From positions 1-36,467 of the forward strand of contig JAJQDT010000040.1 of NCBI GenBank assembly GCA_021202075.1: 36,467 nucleotides of DNA, in the 5' to 3' direction. The stretch comes from Lachnospiraceae bacterium (GTDB lineage Bacteria > Bacillota > Clostridia > Lachnospirales > Lachnospiraceae). The position numbers and the translations under genes are program-made. Positions within the stretch are counted from its first letter, which is position 1; the number at the start of each line of letters is the position of its first letter. Under the pieces are notes generated by a model that made no database searches, had not been told where the DNA came from, and saw only the letters and a program-made list of their open reading frames with translations. Below, in pieces: positions 1 through 7,200 of this stretch.

Positions 1-23
1 CCCCCTGCCAGATTAGCAGGGGG
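1..23. repeat. GC-rich hairpin at window edge
   Basis: Perfect inverted repeat CCCCCTGC / GCAGGGGG with a 7-base loop. It is not followed by a T run on the plus strand, so it is not a clear rho-independent terminator in that direction. It may belong to a gene left of the window. Confidence 0.4.
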
Positions 24-68
24 AGAATGTGAAATTCATCCGCACAGGTAGAAATGTTTTGAGTGAAA

Positions 69-143
69 ATGCGGATGGGTGTGATCTGCGTGGTGTTGCT
101 GATCCTCTTTGTGCTGCCGGGTGTACTCACGGCGGCTGATTAG
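69..143 (+). CDS. possible 24-aa hydrophobic peptide
   Basis: An ATG-initiated frame of 24 codons encodes an almost purely hydrophobic segment (VVLLILFVLPGV in the middle) ending in TAAD. It lies between the hairpin at the window edge and a good terminator at 190-228, so it could be the only translated part of a short transcript. The upstream sequence has at best a weak GAG-type ribosome binding site, and I recognise no family. It could be chance, or a small membrane peptide or toxin-like product. Confidence 0.22.
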   Translation: MRMGVICVVLLILFVLPGVLTAAD

Positions 144-189
144 TTTGTGGTGAAGCAAAAATAATAATACTGAAAAACAGACTTGTGAT

Positions 190-228
190 AACGGATAGGG
201 GAAGAAAACGTTCTCTTATCCGTTTTTT
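190..228 (+). terminator. rho-independent terminator
   Basis: Stem AACGGATA with additional G-C/G-T pairs, loop around AAAAC, returning TATCCGTT and then a six-T run. It ends whatever transcript enters from the left, including the 24-codon frame at 69-143. Confidence 0.75.
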
Positions 229-253
229 ATGCGCAGGGCCGGGCAAGGTGTTT

Positions 254-347
254 TGCGGCTAAAGCCGCACGCGTCTCCGCTGCCGCTCCGGTCGTTGCTA
301 AACGCGTGCCACTGGCACGCAGCAACCGCGCGGGCGAGCGGGAGACG
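254..347. repeat. palindrome-rich GC island upstream of the MATE gene
   Basis: The gap between the terminator and the MATE gene contains nested inverted repeats and no convincing gene. TGCGGCT/AGCCGCA (254-269) has a 2-base loop. A larger structure has outer arms CGTCTCCGC (272-280) and GCGGGAGACG (338-347). Inside are GTTGCT/AGCAAC (294-299, 321-326) and GCGTGCC/GGCACGC (304-310, 314-320). It resembles a short interspersed palindromic (REP-like) element. The 83-codon frame through it has no family signature. From 348 to 549 I see nothing recognisable. Confidence 0.5.
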
Positions 348-549
348 AGTCTCCCTGTTCGATTGCATGCATATATGTGCTGGCAGTACGAAAAATGGCC
401 CCAATTTTCCTGCTGTCAGACCGGAGACTTTTTGTTTAGAGGCTATTAAAATAACAGGAAACGACGGTTGTCGTTTGTGATTCCGAATCGGTGCGCACCC
501 GCTGCATGGATAATCAGATGTGTCCATGCGGGAATCAGGAGTAAGAAAC

Positions 550-576
550 GTAACTGTGAAGGTACGAAACAGTTAC
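550..576 (+). repeat. interspersed hairpin repeat, copy 1
   Basis: Inverted repeat GTAACTGT (550-557) / ACAGTTAC (569-576) with the spacer GAAGGTACGAA. It ends 31 bases before the MATE start codon. A second copy with the same arms and nearly the same spacer is at 2608-2633, also just upstream of a ribosome binding site. Confidence 0.7.
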
Positions 577-607
577 AGATGTTTGACGGAAAATGGAGGC
601 ATATAAC

Positions 608-1993
608 GTGAACAGTACAGTGAAAGAAAAGAACCCATTGGGGACGGAACGGATTGGAAAGCTGATTTTGACATACAGTATTCCGAGCATTATTTCCATG
701 GTAGTGAATGCCCTGTATAACATTGTTGACCAGGTATTCATCGGGCAGGGTGTCGGGTATCTCGGAAACGGTGCGACAAACGTAATCCTTCCGTTTACGA
801 TTATCGTAATTGCTGTGGCATTGCTCTTTGGCGATGGCGCGTCCGCCTATCTGAGCCTGAAGCTTGGACAGAAGGACGAAAAATCAGCGGCGCAGGGAAT
901 CGGGAATGCCCTGATCGCGACGATCGCCCTGGGGCTGATCCTGTGTATTTTGTTTCTTGTGTTTTTGAAACCATTGTGCCTGCTGTTTGGCGCTACGGAG
1001 GATATTTTACCTTACGCGCTGGATTACGGCAGGATCATCTGTCTGGGCGTTGTGTTTGCGGCGATTGATTCGGCCATGGCCGGTGTCATCCGCGCGGATG
1101 GAAGCCCCAGATACAGCATGGCGGGTCTGCTGATCGGCTGTGTGACAAACCTTATTCTGGACCCGATGTTTATTTTTGTGTTCCACTGGGGTGTAAAAGG
1201 CGCAGCGCTGGCGACGATCCTGGGACAGATCTTTAATGCAGTTTTTTATCTGGCCTATCTTAAAAAATTTAAGAGCATCCGTTTCTCCAAACACAGCTTT
1301 ACGCTGTCAGGAAAGCTGCTGAAAAATGTCGCGAGCCTTGGGGTATCCAGCTTTATCACACAGATCGCACTGGTGCTGGTGATGGCGGTTACCAATAATG
1401 TGCTTGTTATTTATGGGGCGAGTTCGAAATACGGTTCGGACATTCCGCTGACAACCATTGGAATTACTATGAAAGTGAACCAGATATTATCCGCGCTGAT
1501 CATGGGGCTTTCCACAGGAGCGCAGCCCATTTTTGGCTACAATTACGGGGCGGGTAAATTTGACCGTGTAAAGCAGACTTACCGAATGATTCTGACAACA
1601 GCGACGATATTCCTGGTGATCGCTTTCGCTATTTTCCAGCTTGCACCGATGAGTATTGTCCGCCTGTTTGGTTCGGAATCGGAATTGTACAATGAATTCG
1701 CGGTGAAGTGCTTCCGGATCTTCCTGCTGTGCATCCCGATTAATGGCGTGCAGATGGTAAGCGGCATTTTCTTCCAGGCAGTGGGAAAACCGAAACTTTC
1801 CTCCGCGCTTTCCCTTACAAGACAGATCATTTTCCTGCTTCCTGCGACCTGCCTGCTGCCGATGGCGATCGGAGTAGAAGGCGTTTTATGGGCGGGACCG
1901 CTGGCAGATGTTCTGGCTTTTCTCACCGCGCTGATTCTGCTGAAGGTTAACTGGAAAAAGCTCTTTAAGGAGGATGCGGCATATGAAAAATAA
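608..1993 (+). CDS. MATE family efflux transporter
   Basis: 461-aa integral membrane protein of the MATE (multidrug and toxin extrusion) family, closest in style to MepA-like exporters that expel drugs or metabolites using a cation gradient. The sequence shows the usual N-terminal PSIISMVVNALYNIVDQVF block, the repeated half (QPIFGYNYGAGKFDRVK after the midpoint) and about twelve hydrophobic segments. I place the start at GTG 608 because GGAGG at 595-599 sits 8 bases before it. The in-frame ATG at 593 overlaps that ribosome binding site and would have none of its own. The 3' end overlaps the next gene, suggesting co-transcription and translational coupling. Substrate cannot be told from sequence. 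Confidence 0.92.
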   Translation: MNSTVKEKNPLGTERIGKLILTYSIPSIISMVVNALYNIVDQVFIGQGVGYLGNGATNVILPFTIIVIAVALLFGDGASAYLSLKLGQKDEKSAAQGIGNALIATIALGLILCILFLVFLKPLCLLFGATEDILPYALDYGRIICLGVVFAAIDSAMAGVIRADGSPRYSMAGLLIGCVTNLILDPMFIFVFHWGVKGAALATILGQIFNAVFYLAYLKKFKSIRFSKHSFTLSGKLLKNVASLGVSSFITQIALVLVMAVTNNVLVIYGASSKYGSDIPLTTIGITMKVNQILSALIMGLSTGAQPIFGYNYGAGKFDRVKQTYRMILTTATIFLVIAFAIFQLAPMSIVRLFGSESELYNEFAVKCFRIFLLCIPINGVQMVSGIFFQAVGKPKLSSALSLTRQIIFLLPATCLLPMAIGVEGVLWAGPLADVLAFLTALILLKVNWKKLFKEDAAYEK

Positions 1994-2585
1994 TATGGTG
2001 ATCACGATTGGCCGCCAGTATGGAAGCGGCGGCAGAGAAATAGGAGAAAAACTGGCGGAGCGGCTGGGATATGCCTACTATGACACACAGATCCTGGAAA
2101 AAGCCGCGGACGAATCCCATCTGACCGAGTCGATCATGAAAAGATACGATGAGAAAATGAAAGACGGATGGCTGAGCACGTCGTCGTGGATGTCGGGAAA
2201 CACGGATATCCATCACCTGCCGGTACCGTTGAAAGCAGTCGTCGGGCAATTTGAAGCAATCCGTAAAATTGGCAGAAAAGGTTCTGCCGTAATTGTCGGC
2301 AGATGCGCAGACTATGCCCTGAAAGACCAGGAAAATGTATTTTCCGTTTTTGTTCACGCGGATATGGAACAGCGGATCGCCCGTGTCTCAAAGAGAAATC
2401 ATATCGATGAAAGTGACGCGCAGAAGAGAATCCGCGGGATCGATAAGGAAAGAGCCTCCTATTATAACTATTATACGGAAAAGGAATGGGGAGCCTGTGC
2501 AAGCTATAACCTCAGCATCGACAGCGGTGTGCTGGGAATAGAAGGTGCTGTGGAGATTATAGTAAACTGCCTGCAGAGTCTGTAA
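1983..2585 (+). CDS. cytidylate kinase-like family protein
   Basis: 200-aa P-loop protein of the cytidylate-kinase-like family (the AAA_26/Cytidylate_kin2 type common in Clostridia). The N-terminus ITIGRQYGSGGREIGEKLA is the characteristic nucleotide-binding loop, followed by LGYAYYDTQILEKAA. A conserved GRCADY segment near residue 103 and a lid region rich in Arg/Lys (ARVSKRN, KRIRGIDKERASYY) follow. It is a predicted cytosolic nucleotide kinase, but substrate specificity in this family is mostly unproven and the true Cmk is a different gene. ATG 1983 is chosen because AAGGAGG at 1967-1973 precedes it by 9 bases; the upstream ATG at 1974 lies directly on that site. It overlaps the MATE gene by 11 bases. 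Confidence 0.85.
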   Translation: MKNNMVITIGRQYGSGGREIGEKLAERLGYAYYDTQILEKAADESHLTESIMKRYDEKMKDGWLSTSSWMSGNTDIHHLPVPLKAVVGQFEAIRKIGRKGSAVIVGRCADYALKDQENVFSVFVHADMEQRIARVSKRNHIDESDAQKRIRGIDKERASYYNYYTEKEWGACASYNLSIDSGVLGIEGAVEIIVNCLQSL

Positions 2586-2607
2586 AGATGAAACCTGAAA
2601 CCACAAC

Positions 2608-2633
2608 GTAACTGTGAAGGTATGAACAGTTAC
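2608..2633 (+). repeat. interspersed hairpin repeat, copy 2
   Basis: Arms GTAACTGT (2608-2615) / ACAGTTAC (2626-2633) identical to the copy at 550-576, with the 10-base spacer GAAGGTATGA. The shared spacer start GAAGGTA shows it is one repeat family rather than chance palindromes. It sits 35 bases upstream of the next start codon. Confidence 0.7.
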
Positions 2634-2668
2634 ACCACAATCAAAGGCAGCAGGAAGGAGGCGGTGGA

Positions 2669-2812
2669 ATGAAAACAGAGGATAAAATTGCCTTACTGAA
2701 GGACAGGCTGCACAAGCTGAGTGTAAATGGCAAAGAAAACTATGGTGCGCAGCGGCGAATCCAGCGGGAAATTCGCAATTTAGAAAAACAGACCGGAACA
2801 GCATCGAAATGA
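2669..2812 (+). CDS. 47-aa charged helical protein of unknown function
   Basis: Small gene with a very good ribosome binding site (AAGGAGG at 2655-2661, 7 bases before ATG). The product is highly charged, probably one or two amphipathic helices (KIALLKDRLHKL and RRIQREIRNLEKQ), with no membrane segment. Its stop overlaps the ATGATG from which the HEAT-repeat frame can be read, so the two genes are translationally linked. I do not recognise a family. The helix pattern suggests a small protein-interaction role. Confidence 0.7.
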   Translation: MKTEDKIALLKDRLHKLSVNGKENYGAQRRIQREIRNLEKQTGTASK

Positions 2813-2832
2813 TGAAGGAGGCTCAGGCAGAA

Positions 2833-3162
2833 ATGAGTAAATTAGATAAAGTAAAAAAAGCAGCTGAAAAAGGAAAGGTAGATAAACTGATTACATACGC
2901 AAAGGATGCGTACAAGGGTGTTCGCCTGGCAGCTATTACCGGACTGGGTGAGCAGACAGAAAGTGAAGCTTCTCTGAATGCGCTGATCAGAATGATGGAT
3001 AACAGCGACCCGGATGTGCGCAGGGAAGTAGCTGCATCTCTTGGCTCCTTTAAGGGGAGCTATGTGGAAACGCAGTTACAGTATTATCTCTTCCACGAGA
3101 AAGACGAGACCGTTTTGGATGAAATAAAAATGTCTCTGGATAATGTCAGAAATGCAAAATAA
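2833..3162 (+). CDS. HEAT-repeat domain protein
   Basis: 109-aa soluble protein built of HEAT-type helical pairs. The segment GVRLAAITGLGEQ and then the pair ALIRMMDNSDPDVRREVAASLGSF match the classic D-x-D-V-R-x-x-A-A-x-x-L-G pattern. Such proteins act as scaffolds, and no catalytic residues are visible. Start at ATG 2833 is preferred because AAGGAGG (2815-2821) lies 11 bases upstream. The frame is open back to 2809, which would overlap the stop of the 47-aa gene. It probably ends the 608-3162 gene group, although no clear terminator follows. Confidence 0.75.
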   Translation: MSKLDKVKKAAEKGKVDKLITYAKDAYKGVRLAAITGLGEQTESEASLNALIRMMDNSDPDVRREVAASLGSFKGSYVETQLQYYLFHEKDETVLDEIKMSLDNVRNAK

Positions 3163-3244
3163 GCGCTAACAAAGAAAGACAGTATTACCAGCTTTACACA
3201 GGAGATCTGGAGCTGGAGTGAAATCCGTTTTTCAGAATAGCCTC

Positions 3245-3273
3245 TCGACTATAGTCTTCTCCTGTGATACAAT
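3245..3273 (+). promoter_or_regulatory. candidate promoter of the GTPase-nuclease fusion gene
   Basis: TCGACT (3245-3250), 17-base spacer, TACAAT (3268-3273). The -35 is imperfect. A 9-base inverted repeat, CACAGGAGA (3197-3205) and TCTCCTGTG (3258-3266), brackets the region, its right arm lying in the spacer. The predicted transcript starts near 3280 and carries the two palindromes at 3278-3344 as its leader. Confidence 0.4.
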
Positions 3274-3277
3274 GAAA

Positions 3278-3344
3278 GCCGTGCAATTATAGTTGCGCTT
3301 CGCGCGAGGCACGGCCTTCGTCCGTACTCGCAGGCGAGTACGGA
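3278..3344 (+). repeat. two palindromes in the leader of the fusion gene
   Basis: First: GCCGTGC (3278-3284) pairs with GCACGGC (3309-3315) and encloses GCGC-TTC-GCGC. Second: a perfect 11-base stem TCCGTACTCGC / GCGAGTACGGA separated by only AG (3321-3344). Neither is followed by a T run, so they are not simple terminators. They may be interspersed palindromic repeats or leader structure. Confidence 0.55.
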
Positions 3345-3387
3345 CATACAATAAACAAAGTTTATTTTTACCGGAGGAGGCTTTTTT

Positions 3388-6300
3388 ATGCACACGGATA
3401 GGGAAGGGCAGCACGCATATTCGTCTGAGCCAGCGGGCAAAAGCAGCCGATACAATCGAACCTGTTGTGCTGGTCTTTTGGCTCATGTGGACGCCGGAAA
3501 GACGACTCTTGCGGAAGGGATTCTTTATCTGACAGGGCGCATCCGGAGTCTTGGCCGTGTGGATCATCAGGATGCGTTTTTTGACAATTTTGAGATGGAG
3601 CGCAGCCGCGGGATTACGATCTTTTCGAAGCAGGCGCAGGTCGTTTTAGAGGCGAAAAGCGACGGGAGATCTCGGGTGCAGATGACGATTCTGGATACGC
3701 CGGGGCATGTGGATTTTTCCGCGGAGATGGAGCGGACGCTGCAGGTGCTGGATTACGCGGTTCTCGTGATCAGCGGTGCGGATGGGGTACAGAGCCATGT
3801 GGAGACACTCTGGCGGCTGCTTGCCCGCTACGAGATACCGGTGTTTTTGTTTGTGAATAAGATGGATCAGCCGGGGACGGACCGACATGCGCTGATGGCG
3901 GAGCTTACGCAGAAGCTGGACGATCGCTGCATGGATTTTACAGTGCCGCATGATTCGGAGGAGTTTCAGGAAAATCTGGCGATGTGCGACGAAGGGCTGC
4001 TGGAATCGTACCTGTCGGGAACGCAGATTGGAACAGACGCGATTGCCGGGCTGATTGCCGGGCGGCAGGTATTCCCGTGCTATTTTGGGTCGGCGCTGAA
4101 GCTTCAGGGCGTGGAGGAGCTGCTGGAGGGACTTCGGATCTATTGTCTGACACGCGAGTATCCGGAGGAATTCGGGGCACGGGTGTTCAAAATCACGCGG
4201 GACGCGCAGGGGAATCGCCTGACGCATATGAAAATTACGGGCGGGACGCTGCATGTGAAGGATGTGCTGACGAATCGGCGGGATGCCTTGGTCAGCCAGA
4301 TGCAGAATCGCACAGCTCACGACGCACAGCATCAGAAAGAGAGAACCAGACAGATCAATAATCATACAGATCAGAGCGCGGCGAATAATCTGACGGAAGG
4401 CGGCTCTGGGATGAATGCGTCGGCCGGCCGGATGAACCGGGAGATCTGGGAAGAGAAGGTCAACCAGATCCGGATTTTTTCGGGTGCAAATTATGAGACG
4501 GTGCCGGAGGTGCAGGCGGGAACGATCTGCGCGGTCACCGGATTGGATCATACGTACGCGGGGGAAGGACTTGGCATAGAGCCGGAGGGAGAAGTGCCGG
4601 TGCTGGAGCCGGTGCTGTCTTATCGGATGGAGCTGCTGGAAACGCCCCCTCGCTGCGCTTCGGCGGCAGAACGCACCCGCATTAATAGAAATGCTGCGCA
4701 TTTGGCGGGTGCTCCGGAGGGAACTGATGTGCACCGCGCATTCCGTCAGCTGAAACAGCTGGAGGAAGAGGAGCCGCAGCTGCACATTACCTGGGCGGCG
4801 GCTGCCCGGGCGCGAATGGATGGGCAGGATGCTGTCGGCGGTTCCCGAACGGCGGGCTCGGGAAGCTCCGCGAATGCTGCATTCGGGTCGGACGGTGCAG
4901 GAAGCGAAGGAGAAATCCACGCACAGCTGATGGGCGAAGTGCAGACGGAGGTTTTACAGAATCTGATTCAGGAACGCTTTGGATGGAAGGTCCGGTTTGG
5001 CGAAGGGAGTATTGTGTACCGCGAGACGATTGCGGCGCCGGTGGTCGGCATGGGTCATTTCGAGCCGCTGCGTCATTATGCGGAGGTGCATCTGCTGATG
5101 GAACCGGCGGAGCGCGGCAGCGGGCTGCAGTTTGAGAGCCGCTGCAGCGTGGACGAGCTGGATCTGAACTGGCAGCGTCTGGTGCTGACGCATCTGGAGG
5201 AAAAAAGCCATCTGGGTGTCCTTACCGGTTCGGAAATCACGGATATGAAAATCACGCTGGTGGCCGGTCGGGCGCACCAGAAGCATACGGAGGGCGGCGA
5301 TTTCCGCCAGGCGACCTACCGGGCCGTGCGCCAGGGGCTTTGCCGCGCTGAGAATATACTGCTGGAGCCGGTTTACAGCTTTCGGATGGAGGTGCCGATG
5401 GAAGCGGTCGGCCGGGCGCTTTCCGATATTCAGAGAATGTACGGGAGTGCTGGCTCGCCGGAGCCGGTGTATGCTGCCCGGGGCAGCGATTCCGGCAGGC
5501 CGGGTGGGATCGGAGCCGCAGGAGGCGCAGGTGAAGCCATTGGATCAGGTACTTCGGGAGACACAGGTGAATCTGCAGGGGCAGGCAGTTCGGATGAATC
5601 GCCAGGAGTTGGTGTTTCACATGCTTCGGGTACGATTGCAGCGCCCGGGAAGATACCGGAAATGATGGTAATTGAGGGCACGGCGCCGGTCGTGACTATG
5701 CGCGGCTATCAGAGGGAGCTGCTGTCTTATACAAAGGGACGCGGGCGCCTGTCCTGCCGCCTGAAGGGTTATGAGGAGTGCCACAATGCGCAGGAGGTGA
5801 TCGCACAGCGCGGCTATGATGCGCAGGCGGATACGGAGAACCCCTGCGGATCGGTTTTCTGCGCACATGGGGCAGGGTTTGTCGTGAACTGGGACGAAGT
5901 GCCGGATTACGCGCATATTCGTGATACCGATGCGTATGCCCAAATGGCGCAAAGAAGGCAGGGAGAAAAAAAGGAAGAGGATGGCGATCCGACGTATACA
6001 GGCGGAGCGGACAGGGATGCGGCCGGGAGCCCCGGCTATACAGAAGGATCCGGAGCAGATGGCCGGGGCGCATGGATGACTGGCAGTGTGTTAGAATCAT
6101 CTGCAAACAGATTTACATTGGGAGCAGATGCTGTAAAGTCAGGAGGCACAGGAAAAGCTGCCGCAGGATCTGGTGGCTCCGGGAGCGGCTCTTTGGGATC
6201 AGCCGCAGACGATGACGAGCTCCGCGAGATTTTCGAGCGCACCTATGGGAGCAAAGAGCGGGAACGCAATCGTTTTCTGTATGGAAGGAATGCACAGAGC

Positions 6301-6903
6301 CGCAGTGATTCCGGATGGGCGGGGTATGAGGCCTCGCAGACGACCCGGCCGGCCGGAGGCGCAAGCATTTCCGGAAGTGAAGCTCAGACGAGACGTCCGG
6401 GCGGGAAGGGAAAAGAGGATGAATGCCTACTTGTGGATGGCTACAATATTATTTTTGCCTGGGAGGAGCTAAATGAGTTGGCGAAGGACAGCCTGGAGAG
6501 CGCCCGCGGCCGGCTGCTCGATCTGATGAGCAATTATCAGGGATACAAGGGGGTCCGCGTGATTGTGGTGTTTGATGCCTACCGCGTTGCCGGGCATGCG
6601 ACCGAGGTGTCCAGATACCATAATATTTATGTGGTTTATACAAAGGAAGCAGAGACGGCGGATCAGTATATTGAAAAGACTGTTCGTGAGATGAAGCGCA
6701 AACACAAATATCACGTGACGGTTGCCACATCCGACGCGCTGGAACAGGTCATTATCCTCGGCGCCGGAGCGATGCGGATGTCTGCGCGCGGCCTGCAGGA
6801 GGAGGTTGCGCAGATGCAGGCGGAGCTTCGCACGAATTATCTGGATGCTCCGTCAAAGGGCGGAAAGGTTTATCTGCTGGACGGCACGGAAGATATCCTT
6901 TGA
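3388..6903 (+). CDS. Tet(M)-like ribosomal GTPase fused to a YacP/Rae1-type NYN ribonuclease domain
   Basis: 1171-aa cytosolic protein. Residues 28-160 carry all translational GTPase motifs: AHVDAGKTT (32-40), RGIT (74-77), DTPGH (103-107), NKMD (157-160). The rest of the N-terminal 850 residues follows Tet(M)/EF-G order, ending with the domain V-like KGRGRLSCRLKGY block. Residues 1012-1171 are an NYN/PIN-like domain of the YacP/Rae1 type: LLVDGYNIIFAW (D1017), VVFDAYRV (D1063), ETAD (D1092), VATSD (D1116). In Bacillus, Rae1 cuts mRNA in the ribosomal A site, which fits the fusion partner. Gly/Ser-rich linkers lie at about 712-747 and 860-945. Typical Tet proteins have about 640 residues. GGAGGAGG 7 bases upstream sets the start. 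I do not call tetracycline resistance: the inserts and fusion argue for a housekeeping or ribosome-rescue role. Confidence 0.88.
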   Translation: MHTDREGQHAYSSEPAGKSSRYNRTCCAGLLAHVDAGKTTLAEGILYLTGRIRSLGRVDHQDAFFDNFEMERSRGITIFSKQAQVVLEAKSDGRSRVQMTILDTPGHVDFSAEMERTLQVLDYAVLVISGADGVQSHVETLWRLLARYEIPVFLFVNKMDQPGTDRHALMAELTQKLDDRCMDFTVPHDSEEFQENLAMCDEGLLESYLSGTQIGTDAIAGLIAGRQVFPCYFGSALKLQGVEELLEGLRIYCLTREYPEEFGARVFKITRDAQGNRLTHMKITGGTLHVKDVLTNRRDALVSQMQNRTAHDAQHQKERTRQINNHTDQSAANNLTEGGSGMNASAGRMNREIWEEKVNQIRIFSGANYETVPEVQAGTICAVTGLDHTYAGEGLGIEPEGEVPVLEPVLSYRMELLETPPRCASAAERTRINRNAAHLAGAPEGTDVHRAFRQLKQLEEEEPQLHITWAAAARARMDGQDAVGGSRTAGSGSSANAAFGSDGAGSEGEIHAQLMGEVQTEVLQNLIQERFGWKVRFGEGSIVYRETIAAPVVGMGHFEPLRHYAEVHLLMEPAERGSGLQFESRCSVDELDLNWQRLVLTHLEEKSHLGVLTGSEITDMKITLVAGRAHQKHTEGGDFRQATYRAVRQGLCRAENILLEPVYSFRMEVPMEAVGRALSDIQRMYGSAGSPEPVYAARGSDSGRPGGIGAAGGAGEAIGSGTSGDTGESAGAGSSDESPGVGVSHASGTIAAPGKIPEMMVIEGTAPVVTMRGYQRELLSYTKGRGRLSCRLKGYEECHNAQEVIAQRGYDAQADTENPCGSVFCAHGAGFVVNWDEVPDYAHIRDTDAYAQMAQRRQGEKKEEDGDPTYTGGADRDAAGSPGYTEGSGADGRGAWMTGSVLESSANRFTLGADAVKSGGTGKAAAGSGGSGSGSLGSAADDDELREIFERTYGSKERERNRFLYGRNAQSRSDSGWAGYEASQTTRPAGGASISGSEAQTRRPGGKGKEDECLLVDGYNIIFAWEELNELAKDSLESARGRLLDLMSNYQGYKGVRVIVVFDAYRVAGHATEVSRYHNIYVVYTKEAETADQYIEKTVREMKRKHKYHVTVATSDALEQVIILGAGAMRMSARGLQEEVAQMQAELRTNYLDAPSKGGKVYLLDGTEDIL
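4638..4709. repeat. interspersed element copy inside the fusion gene
   Basis: GGAAACGCCCC at the left, GGCAGAACGC in the middle (4665-4674) and TGCTGCGCATTTGGCGG at the right. The same three blocks recur in order in the noncoding stretch 6982-7075. The right part forms ACCCGC/GCGGGT around ATGC/GCAT. In the protein it adds about 20-25 residues between ETPP and GTDVHRAFRQL. Confidence 0.5.
5521..5628 (+). repeat. three 36-base in-frame tandem units in the fusion gene
   Basis: Three consecutive 12-codon units (5521-5556, 5557-5592, 5593-5628), of the form GGAGEAIGSGTS, encode residues 712-747. Units 1 and 2 are clearly alike (G-x-x-G-E-x-x-G-x-G-x-S); the third is degenerate. They form a Gly/Ser/acidic linker interrupting the Tet(M)-like domain V region. 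Confidence 0.6.
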
Positions 6904-6921
6904 TAAAAGTCACAAAATAGC

Positions 6922-6950
6922 TTGCAATCTGTGCTCGGATTTTGTATGAT
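6922..6950 (+). promoter_or_regulatory. promoter of the FGGY kinase gene
   Basis: TTGCAA (6922-6927), 17-base spacer, TATGAT (6945-6950). The predicted start near 6957 gives a leader of about 245 bases before the kinase ATG. That leader includes the element at 6982-7075. No riboswitch was recognised and no obvious cre site was seen. Confidence 0.6.
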
Positions 6951-6981
6951 ATCCATAGCTGTTTCGAAATTAAAGAATAGC

Positions 6982-7075
6982 GGAAACGCCCCTTACGATG
7001 TTCGGCGAATTTCCCGCCCGAAGGGCGAGGGCAGAACGCGTCGCCTATAAAGAGAATTGCTGTGCATTTGGGCGG
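6982..7075. repeat. interspersed element copy in the kinase leader
   Basis: Shares GGAAACGCCCC, GGCAGAACGC (7030-7039) and TGCTGTGCATTTGGGCGG with the copy at 4638-4709. It is about 22 bases longer because of an added CCCGCCC-GAA-GGGCG hairpin between the first two blocks. This suggests a dispersed palindromic repeat family. Confidence 0.5.
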
Positions 7076-7200
7076 AGCTGACGCAGCACCCTTTGCAATG
7101 GATTCAGAACAGAGACCTGTCTGTTTAAGGGACAGAGCGGCTGCGGATGCGTGTAAGGGATGGCATTCCGTGATTCCTATCAAATCAGGAGGACAATGCA

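Noticed and set aside
229..480. 83-codon open frame in the palindrome-rich region
   Set aside because: It is built from inverted repeats, has no ribosome binding site and shows no protein-like pattern.
3388..5900. Calling the GTPase a tetracycline resistance determinant
   Set aside because: Overall similarity to Tet(M) is clear, but multiple inserts and the nuclease fusion make it a distinct family; resistance cannot be inferred from sequence.
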